The notes beneath the pieces are model-generated. The model was not told the DNA's origin. It saw nothing but the letters and a program-made list of their open reading frames with translations, and did not search any database. A stretch of 64,000 bases of DNA from Psococerastis gibbosa. Its lineage: Eukaryota > Arthropoda > Insecta > Psocodea > Psocidae. This document shows positions 36,742 through 48,627 of this stretch, piece by piece (position 1 is the first letter of the stretch; every line of letters begins with the position of its first letter). The position numbers and the translations under genes were made by a program. The DNA lies in the NCBI GenBank assembly GCA_963971405.1, contig OZ020489.1, positions 25,012,290 through 25,076,289 on the forward strand, given 5' to 3'.

Positions 36742-37628
36742 AGTAAAAAAGTAGCCTAATTTTTCATTTTGTAATTATAGTAGCATGCTTTCTTTTTTCT
36801 TTTGATATTGCCTCTTTTGATTTCGATATGTAGGCCTACCTACCTACTATTCTACTTCTTAAGACATCTTTTTTGTACTGCTTTAAGTCATAAATTAGTC
36901 ATAAATTTCATTGCTGGTGGTCATAAAAGTCACATTTTCGTATGAGTATAATTGGTTCCAGCCCTGAATGTTTGATGTTGGGACGAATCAAGGCCATAGC
37001 TATAGATTTGCGATGGGGGGGGGGGGGTAGGTATGGGATAAGCTAGCTTAAGTAGCCTAAGGCCCGAGGCTACCATAGTAGTGTATACCGAGCTTCAGAA
37101 ACAAAACTGACTTTTCTGACTTTTGGTAAATATACAACAAGTAGAAATATAGAAAGAACCGAAAAAAAATATTTTTTATTAATTTAAAAACGACCTTTTG
37201 AAGGGACTGGCAAAGAACGAAAGTATACGAAAATACTTTGAGGATGATGGAATTTTTCATGATGGGGGGGGGGAGTCCGGACCCCTGGACCCCCTCCCGT
37301 AAATACGGCATTGGGACGATTGTTTTGCGAAAGAGCCACTCTCAGCTCCTCGTTGAGGTTTTTAGTTTGTTTCGGTCCTTCCATTTTACCTAACGAAAGG
37401 GGGGAAGGACCATTCCCATAGGTATGATGGCGGAAATCTATATTTTCAGAGCCTTAGCTACCAATGTTGGAATGTCATCGGCCACACTTTCCTGATATTC
37501 ATACATTTTTCCTCCCGAGGTCCCATAGTCCCCCTGACAGGGCGCTGTGGTCCACAGTTTGCAAACCACTGCTCTATACGTTTAAGTTAGTTGATAGTCG
37601 CTGCTGCATGCGTGGGATCCGCCGATTC

Positions 37629-37907
37629 GGCAGGTATTCCACTGGTCGATTTTACTTTTTGATTTTACAATTTGATTGTGTCATTGACGTTTGTTTTGTT
37701 TTAAGGAGACTATTATGTAGATACTTAACTTATCTATTATAAATTAAGTTATAATATGGTAGAAACTTATTAATGATGTCTGCTACCATATTATAACTTA
37801 ATTTATAATAGATAAGTTAAGTATCTACATAATAGTCTCCTTAAGACAAAACAAACGTCAATGACACAATCAAATTTGAAGTAAAATCGATCAGTGGAAT
37901 AGCCGCC
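37629..37907. mobile_element. GGCG palindromic MITE, copy 4 (TACTTAAC subfamily)
   Basis: Starts GGCAGGTATTCCACTGG, ends CCAGTGG-type inverse ..GAATAGCCGCC (as read: CAGTGGAATAGCCGCC), flanked by TTC on both sides. Arms contain AAGGAGACTATTATGTAG and GATACTTAACTTATC with inverses; the loop contains GATGTCTGCTACCATATT. Confidence 0.88.
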
Positions 37908-38268
37908 TTCTCGGGGTTACGAATTCGCTATTTCTGTAGTTCACGAGTTTCAAAGCTGTGCCATGCCATGTAAGGCCTGGAGGCCTACTTATACGGGTCA
38001 TTAAACCTTGCCTTACCAACGGCCCCATCGGATTTTGGACATTATTTCCGAATTAATTTGACTTACCGATGTCAACCTGATGCTTTCAATTGACATTGCA
38101 ACAGGCGCTAGCTATACTTAACCATGTATGGGAGGGAACTAGTCTTGCTAATTGCTATGACTATGATTACTGGGCTCAGTCTTTAGACTGTCAAATATAA
38201 ATTCATGTCATTCTTGCCATGGCTGATACGTGCTGTCGTTAATGGGTCATGTGGCTCAATTTCCCTTA

Positions 38269-38687
38269 GGCGGGTATTCCACATACGTACATCGTCAATG
38301 AAAATTATGAAATTGAAGGACATTTCAATTTTACTCTATGCCATTGTTTAAATTGATCAATGATCAATTGATCATAGAGTAAAATCACAAACAAACAAAC
38401 TAAAATTAAAAAATGGCGTCAAAAGTACAACTATTTTAATTGATTTCTTTAAAAAGAACACATTTCTGTATAAAAATTATAATAAGGTTTAAATAATAAG
38501 GCGACGAAGAAAACAAATACAATTTCAAGAAATGCAAACAAAATTCAAAAATTTGGCGCATACGTTTCAATAGAAAATTGTCAATTTTAAAAAAAAAAAC
38601 ATGTGGAAGGCCGCCATCAATGAAAAATTGAAATGCCCTTCAATTTCATAATTTTCATTGACGATGTACGTATGTGGAATACCCGCC
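38269..38687. mobile_element. GGCG palindromic MITE, copy 5 (CATACGTAC subfamily, long form)
   Basis: Starts GGCGGGTATTCCACATACGT and ends in the exact inverse, between TTA and TAA. Arms of about 60 bp; the ~300-bp centre holds AT-rich sequence with TTGATCAATGATCAATTGAT. Shares arms with copy 8. Confidence 0.85.
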
Positions 38688-39769
38688 TAAACCACTTATG
38701 CCTACTGAAAGCTAAAGTGTTCAGGGATTTTAGAAAGAAAGGAAGAAAATTGTCTTTATTTTTCATATGGACGAATTTTGGGCCTTTCGGCCTACTCTTA
38801 CAACTAACCCATTCATAGAGGATATTAATAAAAATTTTAATTTCTTCCAGTTTCTCATCGAGTTTTATTCCGGTGAAGACATGCCCGTTCTTAGCTTAGG
38901 AGTGGTTTCTTATGAGCTCCCCCCCCCCCCCAAAAAAAAGTATTGAAATAATATCAGATATCGCAAAAATGCTTGTAGTCGAGCCAAGACATTTTTATTT
39001 TATTAAAGAAAACACCAGACACCGATTCAAATCTGATAATACGGCTGGTTGACTTAACTACATTCTCCTGCAAAAGGGGCATAACAACGCAAAAACGTTT
39101 TCACTTAAAATAATATAATACTTAACAACTTATATGAGTTGTTCAAAAAAGTACGCTCGAGTACCAACATGATATTTGTCTAAATTCTGAAAAATGTATT
39201 TAGTGAAAAGTTTTAAAATCGCCTACCTTATACTCGTAGTTTGTAACAAAGAAGGCAGCATGAGAAATAGGTCAAACGATCGAAGCCGATAATGACAGAG
39301 TAGTAGTCATTAATGAATAATCGTTAGATAGCAATGAAAATGGGGCAAATAATGACAACTCGAACGTTTAAAACAGACGCACAATATTGTACAGTAGAGA
39401 AGGAATGAGGTTGGCGTGCAACTCTTGATAGGATTGCAGGCAATTTGTGCAACACTTCCACAATATTCTCACGTCTCTATAGAATATCGGTAGTTCTAAC
39501 TTCTAACAGCCTTACCAACACCGTACAGTTGAATGAAATATGAAGTAAGTCGATCATTATATATTATATTAACCTAAAATCTTCCATTTTGCGTTTTACG
39601 TTTATGTTTTATGTTGAAAAATAAAAATGAAGTGCTGATCATGAATTTTTCCAAATGATATTATTGCAAAAACATTTAATTCAACCTAGTAGTAGTGTTC
39701 GTCGGGTTAATAACGACTTAGGCCTCATATTTGGGCCCATAGAGCGACCCCGACTTGACTGTCCTACGC

Positions 39770-39965
39770 CAGCCCATAGGACAGTGGACCTCCTGATTAT
39801 AGTGGATTCCGAACCACTTGGGAAACACAATGAAGTCACACGATTAGTTCGGAGGTGACCAGGACAAGTCCTACCATGTTTCCCTACCGGCACTGTGCAC
39901 ACGACCAAGTTATCTGCATCTTTGAACCTGCTCTGGTCCGCTGGATTCAACTTGGTATGGCGGCC
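39770..39965 (-). repeat. Dispersed repeat 'C', copy 2
   Basis: Reverse complement matches 8776-8990 in the same word order; lacks a ~20-bp block (GATAACTCGCTCAGGCAG) present in the other copy. Confidence 0.65.
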
Positions 39966-40645
39966 GGCTAATTCAACCTAAGGATCCAAACGTTTATTTT
40001 CTCTAAAATAAGGTCGGTTGCAACCTTTGTGTTTCAGAATAGTGTCATCAAATGATTATTCCAATATAAATACAATTTACAATTACGGTATACGTAATAA
40101 ATTTAATTAATCGATTCCTCCGTCTACAGCCACAAAGGTATGAAAATGATGGAAGGCAAAATTCACAAAAGATATAATACAACCTTTCGTTGTAAATTTA
40201 CATTTGCGCCTAAAATATTATTAATCCAATAAATTGCATTAAACAAACTTTATAATGTGGAATAGTAGTAAATCATTCGGATACATGGTGTGTAATTTTG
40301 AGAAAGCTTGTTTTTTATGAGTTTTTCAGTATTGGTTAACTACACTAAGTAACTATACGATACGTCAGAGCAGTATGATCGCGGTAAAATGACTATGGCA
40401 TACTGTGCAAGTGTTACGCAAACAACAGTCAACTGAGACATGAAATATAAGAAAACTCTATCGCATATATCTTTTGTAAGATGACTGTCGTGCACGTAGC
40501 CCTTCCACAGTATGCCTCAGCCAAGTTACCGTGATTTTTCAGTCGTGACGTATAGCTCAATAACTTAGTGTAGTTTACCAATAGTCAGTCTCTACTTACT
40601 TTGACTGGCCTTTATGGCAGTTTATACAAATCAATCTGGATTATT

Positions 40646-41482
40646 GCTTACCAATTTATACGTAGTATAAGGAAAGCTTTGTGATGTTCCAAATTTTCGA
40701 TTCCGAGATTTCAACGGATTTACACGTTTTCAGGTCCCAGGAACCCAAAAAAGTGTTTTTTTACGAAATGTCTGTCTGTCTGTGCGTCGATTTCCGGGCA
40801 AACTACCCAGTCGATTTTGATGAAATTTGGCACGTAGGTTCACAAAAATCATACCTCGAGACCATTTTTTTTATTTGAGGCTAACTCAATTTGGGGGGTT
40901 TTATTCTTTAAAAAACTCGAAGAAAACGTCTAAAAAATTATTTCTCAAAAGCGGCTACAACGATTTCTTTTAAATTCACATATATTCTAGTCGTTATTAA
41001 TGTTGATAAAATGCGGGGGGTCGCTTGCCCGTTGATAGTTGGCTTCTGGGGGTAAAAAAATAAAAATAACTAAATTTTAATGAAAAATGATTAAAAAATA
41101 ATTTTTCTGCGAAACCTTTCTATCGATGATTTCTACCTTCAGGTATGTTTTAGATGTTAAATTTAGTAACGAAACCGGACAGGTTGCTTTCCCAGAAAAG
41201 TATTTGGTTTTGTACCAAAAAATGTTTTTTTTTTTTTAAATTATAGAAAATTCACGCTCAAATGCATTGCGTGCCCTGCCAGTATTGCTGTGTGGTAATG
41301 TGTTGGTCTGACCTATCTAGAATTTACCTCACCTCCAGTGACCTGAGGTGGCCACCCCCCCCCCCCCCCCGAGATATCGGAAATTTAACCATAGGAAAAT
41401 TATTTACCATGAAATTACTCATTTTCTCTATCTACTAATTTTGATAAATTGGAAATTGTTCGAGTAAACTCGGACCGGTTCT
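40646..41482 (+). repeat. GCTTTCC family element, full-length
   Basis: GCTTACCAATTTATACGTAG to AACTCGGACCGGTTCT, with a short GTCTGTCTGTC tract and a C run (41354-41370). Confidence 0.88.
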
Positions 41483-42330
41483 TTAAAACCTTTGACATAA
41501 TCCCATCGCGGAGGTAACTATAATGAAACCAAATGAATTACGCAAAGAATTGTAGACGAAAACTAATTCGGCGTTCTCACTTGTTTTAATTGCTCCGTGT
41601 ATTTCATTACAATGGGAACCTATCTGTCGCTGTGGGAAAGTTAAGATAAAGTTGTCAAGGGTGCCCTGATTTGCTAACCACAGGAAACCTATTTTCGTGT
41701 AAACAATAAAATTGTTCTAATCTGCTGGATCTTACACATTCGAACGTGAGGCCCAGGGGTCTCAAGCTGGGCATTCGAGCTTAAATTATAATGTACTTTG
41801 CCAACGGAAATTACTGGATTACTGGATGCATTTAGTGTGGTCCTTCTGCTAGTTAGTGATTGCGTTATTTTTTTTAATTTAATAAATACTCATACTCATA
41901 CATTGTAGATCCTGGAATTTATTTTATTGTTAAGTTTTTTTTATCTATTGTGCAGGGTGTTCCAGACCACCTGGACTCCCCATTTATCTCAGTCATTATG
42001 AGGAATTTGAAATGCGGAAGACATTTGATTATGAAGTCAGAGTCATACTACATATCTTTGGGCAAAATTAAATGTTTTTTCGGTGGGTTTTAAGGAGTCG
42101 GATAGTATCTCGGAATTTTCAAATGTGATGATATGTCATGTTACACTTCAAATGGCATTAAAGTAGGAGAAGGAGTGGTCAGCAACATGGCTGGCAGCCT
42201 TTTTTCCCGCTACTTATAAAGATAAGATACTCATTAGGGTTGGGTGGGCCCAGATCCGACGATCATGATGGCAACGAAAGTCATGATGATCATACTACTA
42301 GGGAATTCCATTGCAATTGCCTTCTTCATC

Positions 42331-42505
42331 CAAGGGTGGATCCAGCGGAAAATTTAGGGGTGGGGGGTCATAAGTTTTTTGTAAGTTTAAAAGCTAATTT
42401 TTTTTTGTTGAAATGTTGAGTTTTATTCATTATTTTTTACTAGGTATGTTGTGAATTAACTCATTTAGCCCCCCTCCCCCCCCCCCCACTGTGGATCCGC
42501 CATTA
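42331..42505. mobile_element. Small hAT-type MITE
   Basis: A 175-bp segment flanked by the direct repeat TCTTCATC (42323-42330 and 42506-42513; a following C also matches). The ends are an imperfect inverted pair, CAAGGGTGGATCCAG and GTGGATCCGCCATTA. The interior is a G-rich start, a T-rich middle and a C-rich end. Confidence 0.65.
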
Positions 42506-43712
42506 TCTTCATCCTTATACCGTTTACCCATCGTTGAGTTCCTCCGCCTATGGGGCCAGTCTCCCAAGTCCCAACCCCACGACAAAAGAGTGTCTTGCAC
42601 AGAAAAGACTGTTACGCGCTTCCATATTCACGACGAAACGGTACAGATTAGGGATTTTCGTGTCTTCGCCTCTGAGACCATAAGGCAGTACTCAGAAGCT
42701 CAGCTCATTTGAAGACAAATTAGTGGACAGAAATTATTGGACAGATATTAATGTAGGGCCCCTTAACCATATCGGTGTTGTACTAACTAAAGATCAATAT
42801 GGCAATAATGAAATAGGAGTAAAGTTATGAATTTTTCAAAGCAAGTCACTGAGGTGTATACATGAGTGAATGACTGGGTGGTAATTAGGGTCATTACTTT
42901 TATGTTTCAGAGTTTAGACCAATTATAGCCTCTTCTGAGGTAGACAATGACAGAAAACGGCGGTGGGTTGCAAGGCCATCTTTCACTCGTAATGACCGAA
43001 TTGGAAAGGATTTGAAACAGATGTCCATGGCCATGGGAACGGGAAGGTTCTTCGCATTAAACGGTACCTACGAAAATGGATTGGACCGCACTCAAATTAG
43101 CCATAACTGAACGAGCTGTAACCTACATGGTATGGTGCTGTGTACAAGTATGGATAGAGTAGTGAGTAGTCAGTAGGTAGTAGGCTAGAAGTGCAATGTC
43201 CGTACGTGCCAAGGGTACATAAAGTATGAAATATACTGTGCCGTAGTTAATACAACAGTACAAGGAGTCCGAACGTACAGCTACCTAAAATTCTCGAAAC
43301 AATTGAATTGAATTGAAAACGACTTTATATAATAAAAACAAAACACAAGGCGAACAATAAGACTATAAAGTCTTCTTTTCTTGCTAACCTTAAAAACAAA
43401 CATATTGTATTTATATATAGATGCTTAAAATTAAATAGAGAAGAAACAAGAGAAGAAGAGGGGGGGAGAAGGTTAAGGGGGGGGGGGATCCATTGTCGTC
43501 ACCATTATAAGACCGGAGAGAGTCTCAAGCGTTATCTAAGATATATTGTTTAATAATTTTCTTAAAGCTACTGAGTGAACTCAATCAATCAATGTATTCA
43601 AAATTAAGAATACAATACAAAATATACAATTTAGAAAATGTACTAGTTAAATCGTTAAAATAAGCCTATGTTTATGCTAAACATTAATCCACAAAGTTCA
43701 TCAATTATTTAA

Positions 43713-43756
43713 CTAAAGTGCCAAACATTTGATACACAGTATGTTTGGCACTTTAG
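43713..43756. repeat. Perfect 15-bp stem hairpin
   Basis: CTAAAGTGCCAAACA (43713-43727) and TGTTTGGCACTTTAG (43742-43756) are exact inverses around a 14-nt loop. No larger repeat recognised around it. Confidence 0.8.
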
Positions 43757-44503
43757 ATACTTTTTTTCATCTATAGCATTAAGTTATTAGGCATAAGCTA
43801 TAGTCTTAAACTCAAAGTGGAGTTTCTTGAGTTCCAGATAAACTACCTTTGCTTAGCATAAGCCGATACCATTCCTGTCACACATAACGTCATATATTAG
43901 CAAAGGAAAGGTGGGGTGTGTCTAGACTACACAGGATGAAACAGTAAGAGTGCGTAATTTATTTATTTAACTTATTGGCCTAACTTTTAGCTCGTATGGA
44001 TAACGATATGTCTTTTCTCTATGAATTTTAAGCGAAATTAAAATTTGTTTATCGAACCAACTTCTGTTTTTTTTTTTAGTTCGGAATATCTTTTGTCATG
44101 TTTAATAAAATCTAAAACTGCATAATTCATTGTGTATGCTGCTTTTTTGTCCCGATGCTGCCCATGTCATTTCAAATCATAAGGTTCAAATGACTAGACA
44201 AGTTTGATTTGTTAAATGTACTAGCCTAGGAAATGTAACAATCTAGTTTAGTGCTCAGAGTGACAAGGTATTTTGTAATAAGAAATGGGTAGGATAATGG
44301 TAATGATAGGTTATCAGGGATCAGAATAAATTAAGTTGCTAGTCAAGTTATACTTCCGCTTGTCATTGTGCCCAACGAGGCTATATTACTATTATTTATT
44401 GAGGGATCCCAGCCATTCGCCCGTGGGTGAGAATGGAAATTTTAATAGTTAATAATGGAAAATTAATAAATACAAGTAAATTTTGCAGTCACATTTGCTC
44501 AAA

Positions 44504-44870
44504 GGCGCCCATTCCACCGACCGGCTAGGGCTATTTAAAAAAACAGTGACGTGGTAGCAGACATGCAAGACTTAAGCGGGGTTTCCACCGACCTCGCATT
44601 GCAGAATTGACGGAAATGTTTATTTTCCTCTATGCCATAGTTAAAATTGATCAATGATCTTACAGTAAAATCACAAACAAACAAACTAAAATTAAAAAAT
44701 GGCGTCATGGGATATGTTAAGTACAAACATTTTAATAGATTTCTATAAAAAGAAAAATTCTAATTTCCGTCAATGTCATTTGCCCGCTTAAACCCCGCTT
44801 AGGTCTTGAATGTCTGCTACCACGTTACTGTTTTTGTAAATAGCCCTAGCCGGTCGGTGGAATGGGCGCC
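44504..44870. mobile_element. GGCG palindromic MITE, copy 6 (nested long subfamily)
   Basis: GGCGCCCATTCCACCGACCG start and inverse end; arms include CTAGGGCTATTTA and GTGACGTGGTAGCAGACAT. The inner nested element starts at about 44576 (TTAAGCGGGGTTTCCACCG) and ends near 44809. Flanks AAA / TAA. Confidence 0.85.
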
Positions 44871-46019
44871 TAAGAGGGCTCGATAAGTGAAAGCTTGACT
44901 GTCAAAATATTGCCCCTTGTGCGGGGTTATCGAACAAGGAGCAAAGTCAATTGTAGACAGATTGACTCAGGAGTGGGTATAGCATAATTATTCGGATCAC
45001 TGCAGGGTATCCCAATCATTCATACAATGGCCATTGCCAATTAATCAACTGTTGAAAAACAACAGATTAAAACTAGGCTACAACTTGGGCTGAAGTGAAT
45101 GTAGACAAACTCCAATAAGAAGGGTGAACATGAAGGCTGAAAATTCGATGTGAAGTTTGGGGTTGTGTTAAAGTCAACTCGAATATACTACAATAATACT
45201 TTGATTAAGATCTACTTAAAAGCTACCATATACCTTGTATGATTTAAGCTTTGTTTCACGATTTATTCAAAACAATCAACCATGACGACTGATAAGGGTT
45301 TGAGGGAAGACTGAATATTGACCTAAAATACAAATTAAATACCACTATAAAAGGTAATTTACGAGTATATAAACCTAACGAACTGATAGTACCGTTCAAT
45401 GTAATGCAAATGCATAGACAATAAAAGACACAGTAAAGATGTAATTTTATGGATAGAGTTACATGGGACATGAACACCTACGAAAGTGTGCTCTACAACC
45501 CACTACCCGTCCGATTGGATTTCCATTTAGATAACGATTTTCATAATCGTACATGCGAAATTACTTTGACTGAACTCAACTGTTTATGACTGCTGCCACA
45601 GTAATTGAAAGTTGAAACTGTCTGTTAATCTGTTAGGTATCTCTTTTTCTCCTGTCAAGTCATATATAGTCGGATAATTTTTAAGAATTTATGGCCGATA
45701 TTATGAACACGATCTCATAGCAACTTATGGTCTTACATGTCGCTATCGATAATGATTGGCCTTTAAGACAAGTCAAAGCAAAGCTATCAGCTTCCTCTAA
45801 AAAAAGTTAACTTTCTCCGACATAAAAGCATTTCAAATGTCAGCAGCGACGGGAGCTGTTTCATGTGATGATCTTAGATAACAATCATCAAGACCCCAGT
45901 GGTAACTTGTAACATTAATTTACTATATGAGCCTTCCAACTGCTATACTGGTAAAATTAAAGTGACTGTCAGACTTGTGAGTAATAACAGGCATATACAA
46001 AGGTGCATAGCCGCGACGG

Positions 46020-46800
46020 TTCATTTCAGAGATCTTCTGATAATTAATACATTTACCTTAATCTTAATTAATTAGAAGTCCCTATTTTTTTTTAATCCTC
46101 CATAAGGAGTAAAAAAAGAATATTCATGAAAAAACTTTGGAGAAAACATACAGTATATAACTTTGTTTGCATCTGTGCGTTTATAGGTTTAGTGCCTACA
46201 ATTATACTTTACACTTAGCCTACATGCAAAAATGAAATCATCTCCGATTTTTTGTGACATTGGGTTAGCTTGTCTTCTCTTGTCCATTATCGCTTGTAGC
46301 CGGTGTCCTCGACGAGGAGTGTATGAATTTCAGAGATCTTCTGACACATTTACCGTAATTAATTAGAAGTTCCTATTTTTTTGAATTGTCCATAAGGAGT
46401 AAACTTTGTTTGCATCTGTGCTCTTATAGGTTTAGTGTCTACAATTACACTTTGCACTTAGCCTACATGCAAAAATGAAATCATCTCCGAAATTTTGTGA
46501 CATTGGGTCAATGGTTAGCTTGCTTCTCCTTGCCCATTATCGCTTGTAACGGCGGTGCCCTCGACGAGGAGTGTATACATTTCAGGAATCTTCAGATAAT
46601 TAATACATTTACCTTAATTAATTGGAAGCTCCTAGTTTTAAAAATTGTCCATGAGGAGTAAGGACTCTATAGTCTATTTAACCTTTTCAGCACCAAAGGG
46701 GCATATATGAATTCTTGTGACATTGAGTCAATTGTTAGCTTGTCTCCCCTTGCCCATTATCGCTTGTAGCAAGTGTCCTCGAAGAGCGTGCGTGTACCAG
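46020..46800. repeat. Three-copy degenerate tandem repeat (period about 250-300 bp)
   Basis: Units begin near 46023, 46328 and 46580 with TTCAGAGATCTTC-like sequence. Each contains ATTTACCTTAATTAATTAGAAG, TCCATAAGGAGTAA, TTAGCCTACATGCAAAAATG (first two), GTGACATTGGGT and CCATTATCGCTTGTA..GTGTCCTCGACGAGGAG. Indels account for the uneven spacing. Confidence 0.8.
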
Positions 46801-47284
46801 TATGCCAATGGTCAAAACTTCATGCGGAAACAAAACCATTAATATCCTAAAATCCATAAAGTCGGTGGCAGTAGGCATACGTCTATAAATAGCCCTTCAT
46901 GCGATTAAGCATTTTTTAATAAAATTAAACGTAATAATAACATGTAAAAATGGATGAAAGGTGATCATTGGAGCAACCTTAAATATACAACGCAATACGT
47001 CTGGAAATTTTCCGGTCTAAAAGGGTTAACTTAATTTTTCATTAAAAGTGGTGATTTGCTTATTCTATTTGACTCACAACGAATCATTAGATCTATTTTA
47101 TTCTATACGTCACAATTTAATTGACGTCTGTTTTTTTTCTTTCTTTTTTTACATCAGTGGTGTTAAAAGTGATTGAGTTAGGCACTCCCACCAAATGTTA
47201 GATTTCATTCCTATAGTCATTGGAATACAACGGATACGATTACGATACGATACATCGATTTGGTTTTTCTTCTTCTCATGTCTT

Positions 47285-47455
47285 TTCTTCTTCTTCTTCT
47301 GGCTCTACAGCTCTTGATGAGTTTTGGCCTGCTTGACAACTCACTCCTCCATTCATCTCGGTGTTGTACAACGCTCCACCATCTACGTATTCCCAACTCG
47401 CGAAGGTCAGTTTCCTACTCATCCTTCCAGCGTTTTCGAGGATCTTCTGATGTTT
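47285..47455 (-). pseudogene. LINE C-terminal fragment (minus strand)
   Basis: The reverse complement of TCTTCTTCTTCTTCTGGCTC..CTTCCAGCGTTTTCGAGGAT corresponds to ..RKRW(K)DE..ETDLRELG..NRDE..QAKTHQEL plus a GAA tail, matching the copies at 3385 and 28580, with frame damage. Confidence 0.6.
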
Positions 47456-47690
47456 ATGTTGCCTAATGGACAACATTCGTGGTAAAAGCTTATGCCCTAC
47501 CAATCAAAATATGTATTAGAATTCTGACGTCTTTTCTTTATGGATTTCCCCATTATGTTTTGTAACCCTTTCCCAATCCTTTATGCATGGTGGCAAAAGA
47601 CTGCAGTATCCGTTGGATTTCACTAAAGGTTCCACCTAGGGAACCCCACACCTGGTGGGAGCCGCCCTTATGATAACTTTTTTTCTAACT

Positions 47691-47867
47691 GTGATGAAGC
47701 AGTAGAATCCAGGATGATAGACCGTGGTTGTTCTGAAAGCGTACTTCCAAACGTTTCGTCAACATCTTCGGTGGAACTGCGAAGACTTCTAAGATGCGAC
47801 GAACTGTTTAGAAGTTCCCTTTCAGAACGACCACGGCCTATCGTCCCAGATTCGACTGCTTCATCAC
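47691..47867. mobile_element. Fold-back element, GAATC..CCGTGGT type
   Basis: GTGATGAAGCAGTAGAATCC pairs with GATTCGACTGCTTCATCAC; GACCGTGGTTGTTCTGAAAG pairs with CTTTCAGAACGACCACGGC. TAACT occurs just outside both ends (with one extra base on the right). The centre contains CAAACGTTTCGTCAACATCT. Related to 55984-56426. Confidence 0.75.
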
Positions 47868-48167
47868 GTAACTCCGGCCGTGAAATCCTTTGCAATTAAA
47901 TTTTGATAACTGCTTACGAATTATCCGGCTGCCCATACACTTAGATAGGCTGTGACCGTGCATTCCGTGTCGGCATGACCTTTCCGATGGCAGATGCGGC
48001 TTATCCTGGAATTCGCCAGGATTGCGTAGTAGGACTGTGTGTTGAAGAGTATTGACGTGATAACGAGCTTGCTTTATTGCTCCCTTTCATCAACTCATCT
48101 GACCGGTGCATGCTATTATTGTATAATGTATGGATGATTGAGTAGGATTTGCAATAATTTTATCATA

Positions 48168-48338
48168 GGCGTGTATTCCACTGGTCAATGTTCCGTCATT
48201 TACTCATTTGTGATTTAAGAAAAAAAGGAGAATAATGTGTAGATACTTAGCTTATTTATTATAATAGTCTCCTTAAAATAAAAATCTCAACTTTTTCTAA
48301 TCGCTAATGACGGAAAATTGACTAGTAGAATACTCGTC
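48168..48338. mobile_element. GGCG palindromic MITE, copy 7
   Basis: Starts GGCGTGTATTCCACTGGTCA, ends ..GACTAGTAGAATACTCGTC. More decayed than its neighbours; contains GTAGATACTTAGCTTATT and TATAATAGTCTCCTTAAA of the TACTTAAC subfamily. Flanks ATA / TTA. Confidence 0.75.
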
Positions 48339-48380
48339 TTAGGGAAGAGAAAGATTCGAAGATCGGGATTTTCCCCATAA

Positions 48381-48523
48381 GGTGCCCATTCCACATACGT
48401 ACAACGTCAATGAAAATTATGAAATTGAAGGTGGTAGCAGAATTTTTAGTATGTCTTTAATGTCTGCTACCACCTTCAATTTCATAATTTTCATTGACGT
48501 TGTACGTATGTGGAATGGGCACC
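48381..48523. mobile_element. GGCG palindromic MITE, copy 8 (CATACGTAC subfamily, short form)
   Basis: Starts GGTGCCCATTCCACATACGT and ends in the inverse, flanked by TAA on both sides. Arms of about 60 bp are nearly perfect; the loop region carries GGTGGTAGCAG and TGTCTGCTACCACC. Confidence 0.9.
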
Positions 48524-48627
48524 TAAGCGCTAAAATTGACAATTTGTTCGGTACCCCAACTTGATCGAACAAATGACAGCTCACCTCTTTATTTTGTTCA
48601 AACCAAAACAAACTCATCCTTAGCTTA

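Larger units (their letters stand above)
34919..36966 (+). mobile_element. Degenerate hAT-type DNA transposon
   Basis: Ends CAGGGCTGGAACCA (34919-34932) and TGGTTCCAGCCCTG (36953-36966) are exact inverted repeats in the CAGGG style of hAT elements. Subterminal regions on both sides repeat the word GTCATA in direct and inverted forms (about 34935-35025 and 36885-36945). Flanking 8-mers match imperfectly (AAATGTTC against GAATGTTT if the end is taken at AGGGC). The interior holds a hAT-like protein fragment (35450-36741) and a SINE-like insertion (about 35285-35447). At 2.05 kb the copy is shorter than autonomous hATs, so the N-terminal half of the transposase gene is missing. Confidence 0.8.
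38688..42330. other. Largely unassigned; contains repeat C copy and a GCTTTCC element
   Basis: Nothing else recognised. CAGGGTGTTCCAGACCACC at 41955 looks like a possible transposon end, but no partner was found. 36967-37628 and 37908-38268 are also unassigned. Confidence 0.4.
42506..46019. other. Largely unassigned; contains MITE copy 6 and a short hairpin
   Basis: ATTGAATTGAATTGAAAACG followed by ACTTTATATAATAAAAAC (43303-43339) may be a minus-strand retroposon tail. No gene seen. Confidence 0.4.

Noticed and set aside
41955..42000. CAGGGTGTTCCAGACCACC as the end of a transposon
   Set aside because: Looks like a terminal motif, but no inverted partner or target duplication was found within 1 kb.
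46020..46800. CRISPR-like array
   Set aside because: Only three long, diverged units in a eukaryotic context; no short identical repeats with unique spacers.
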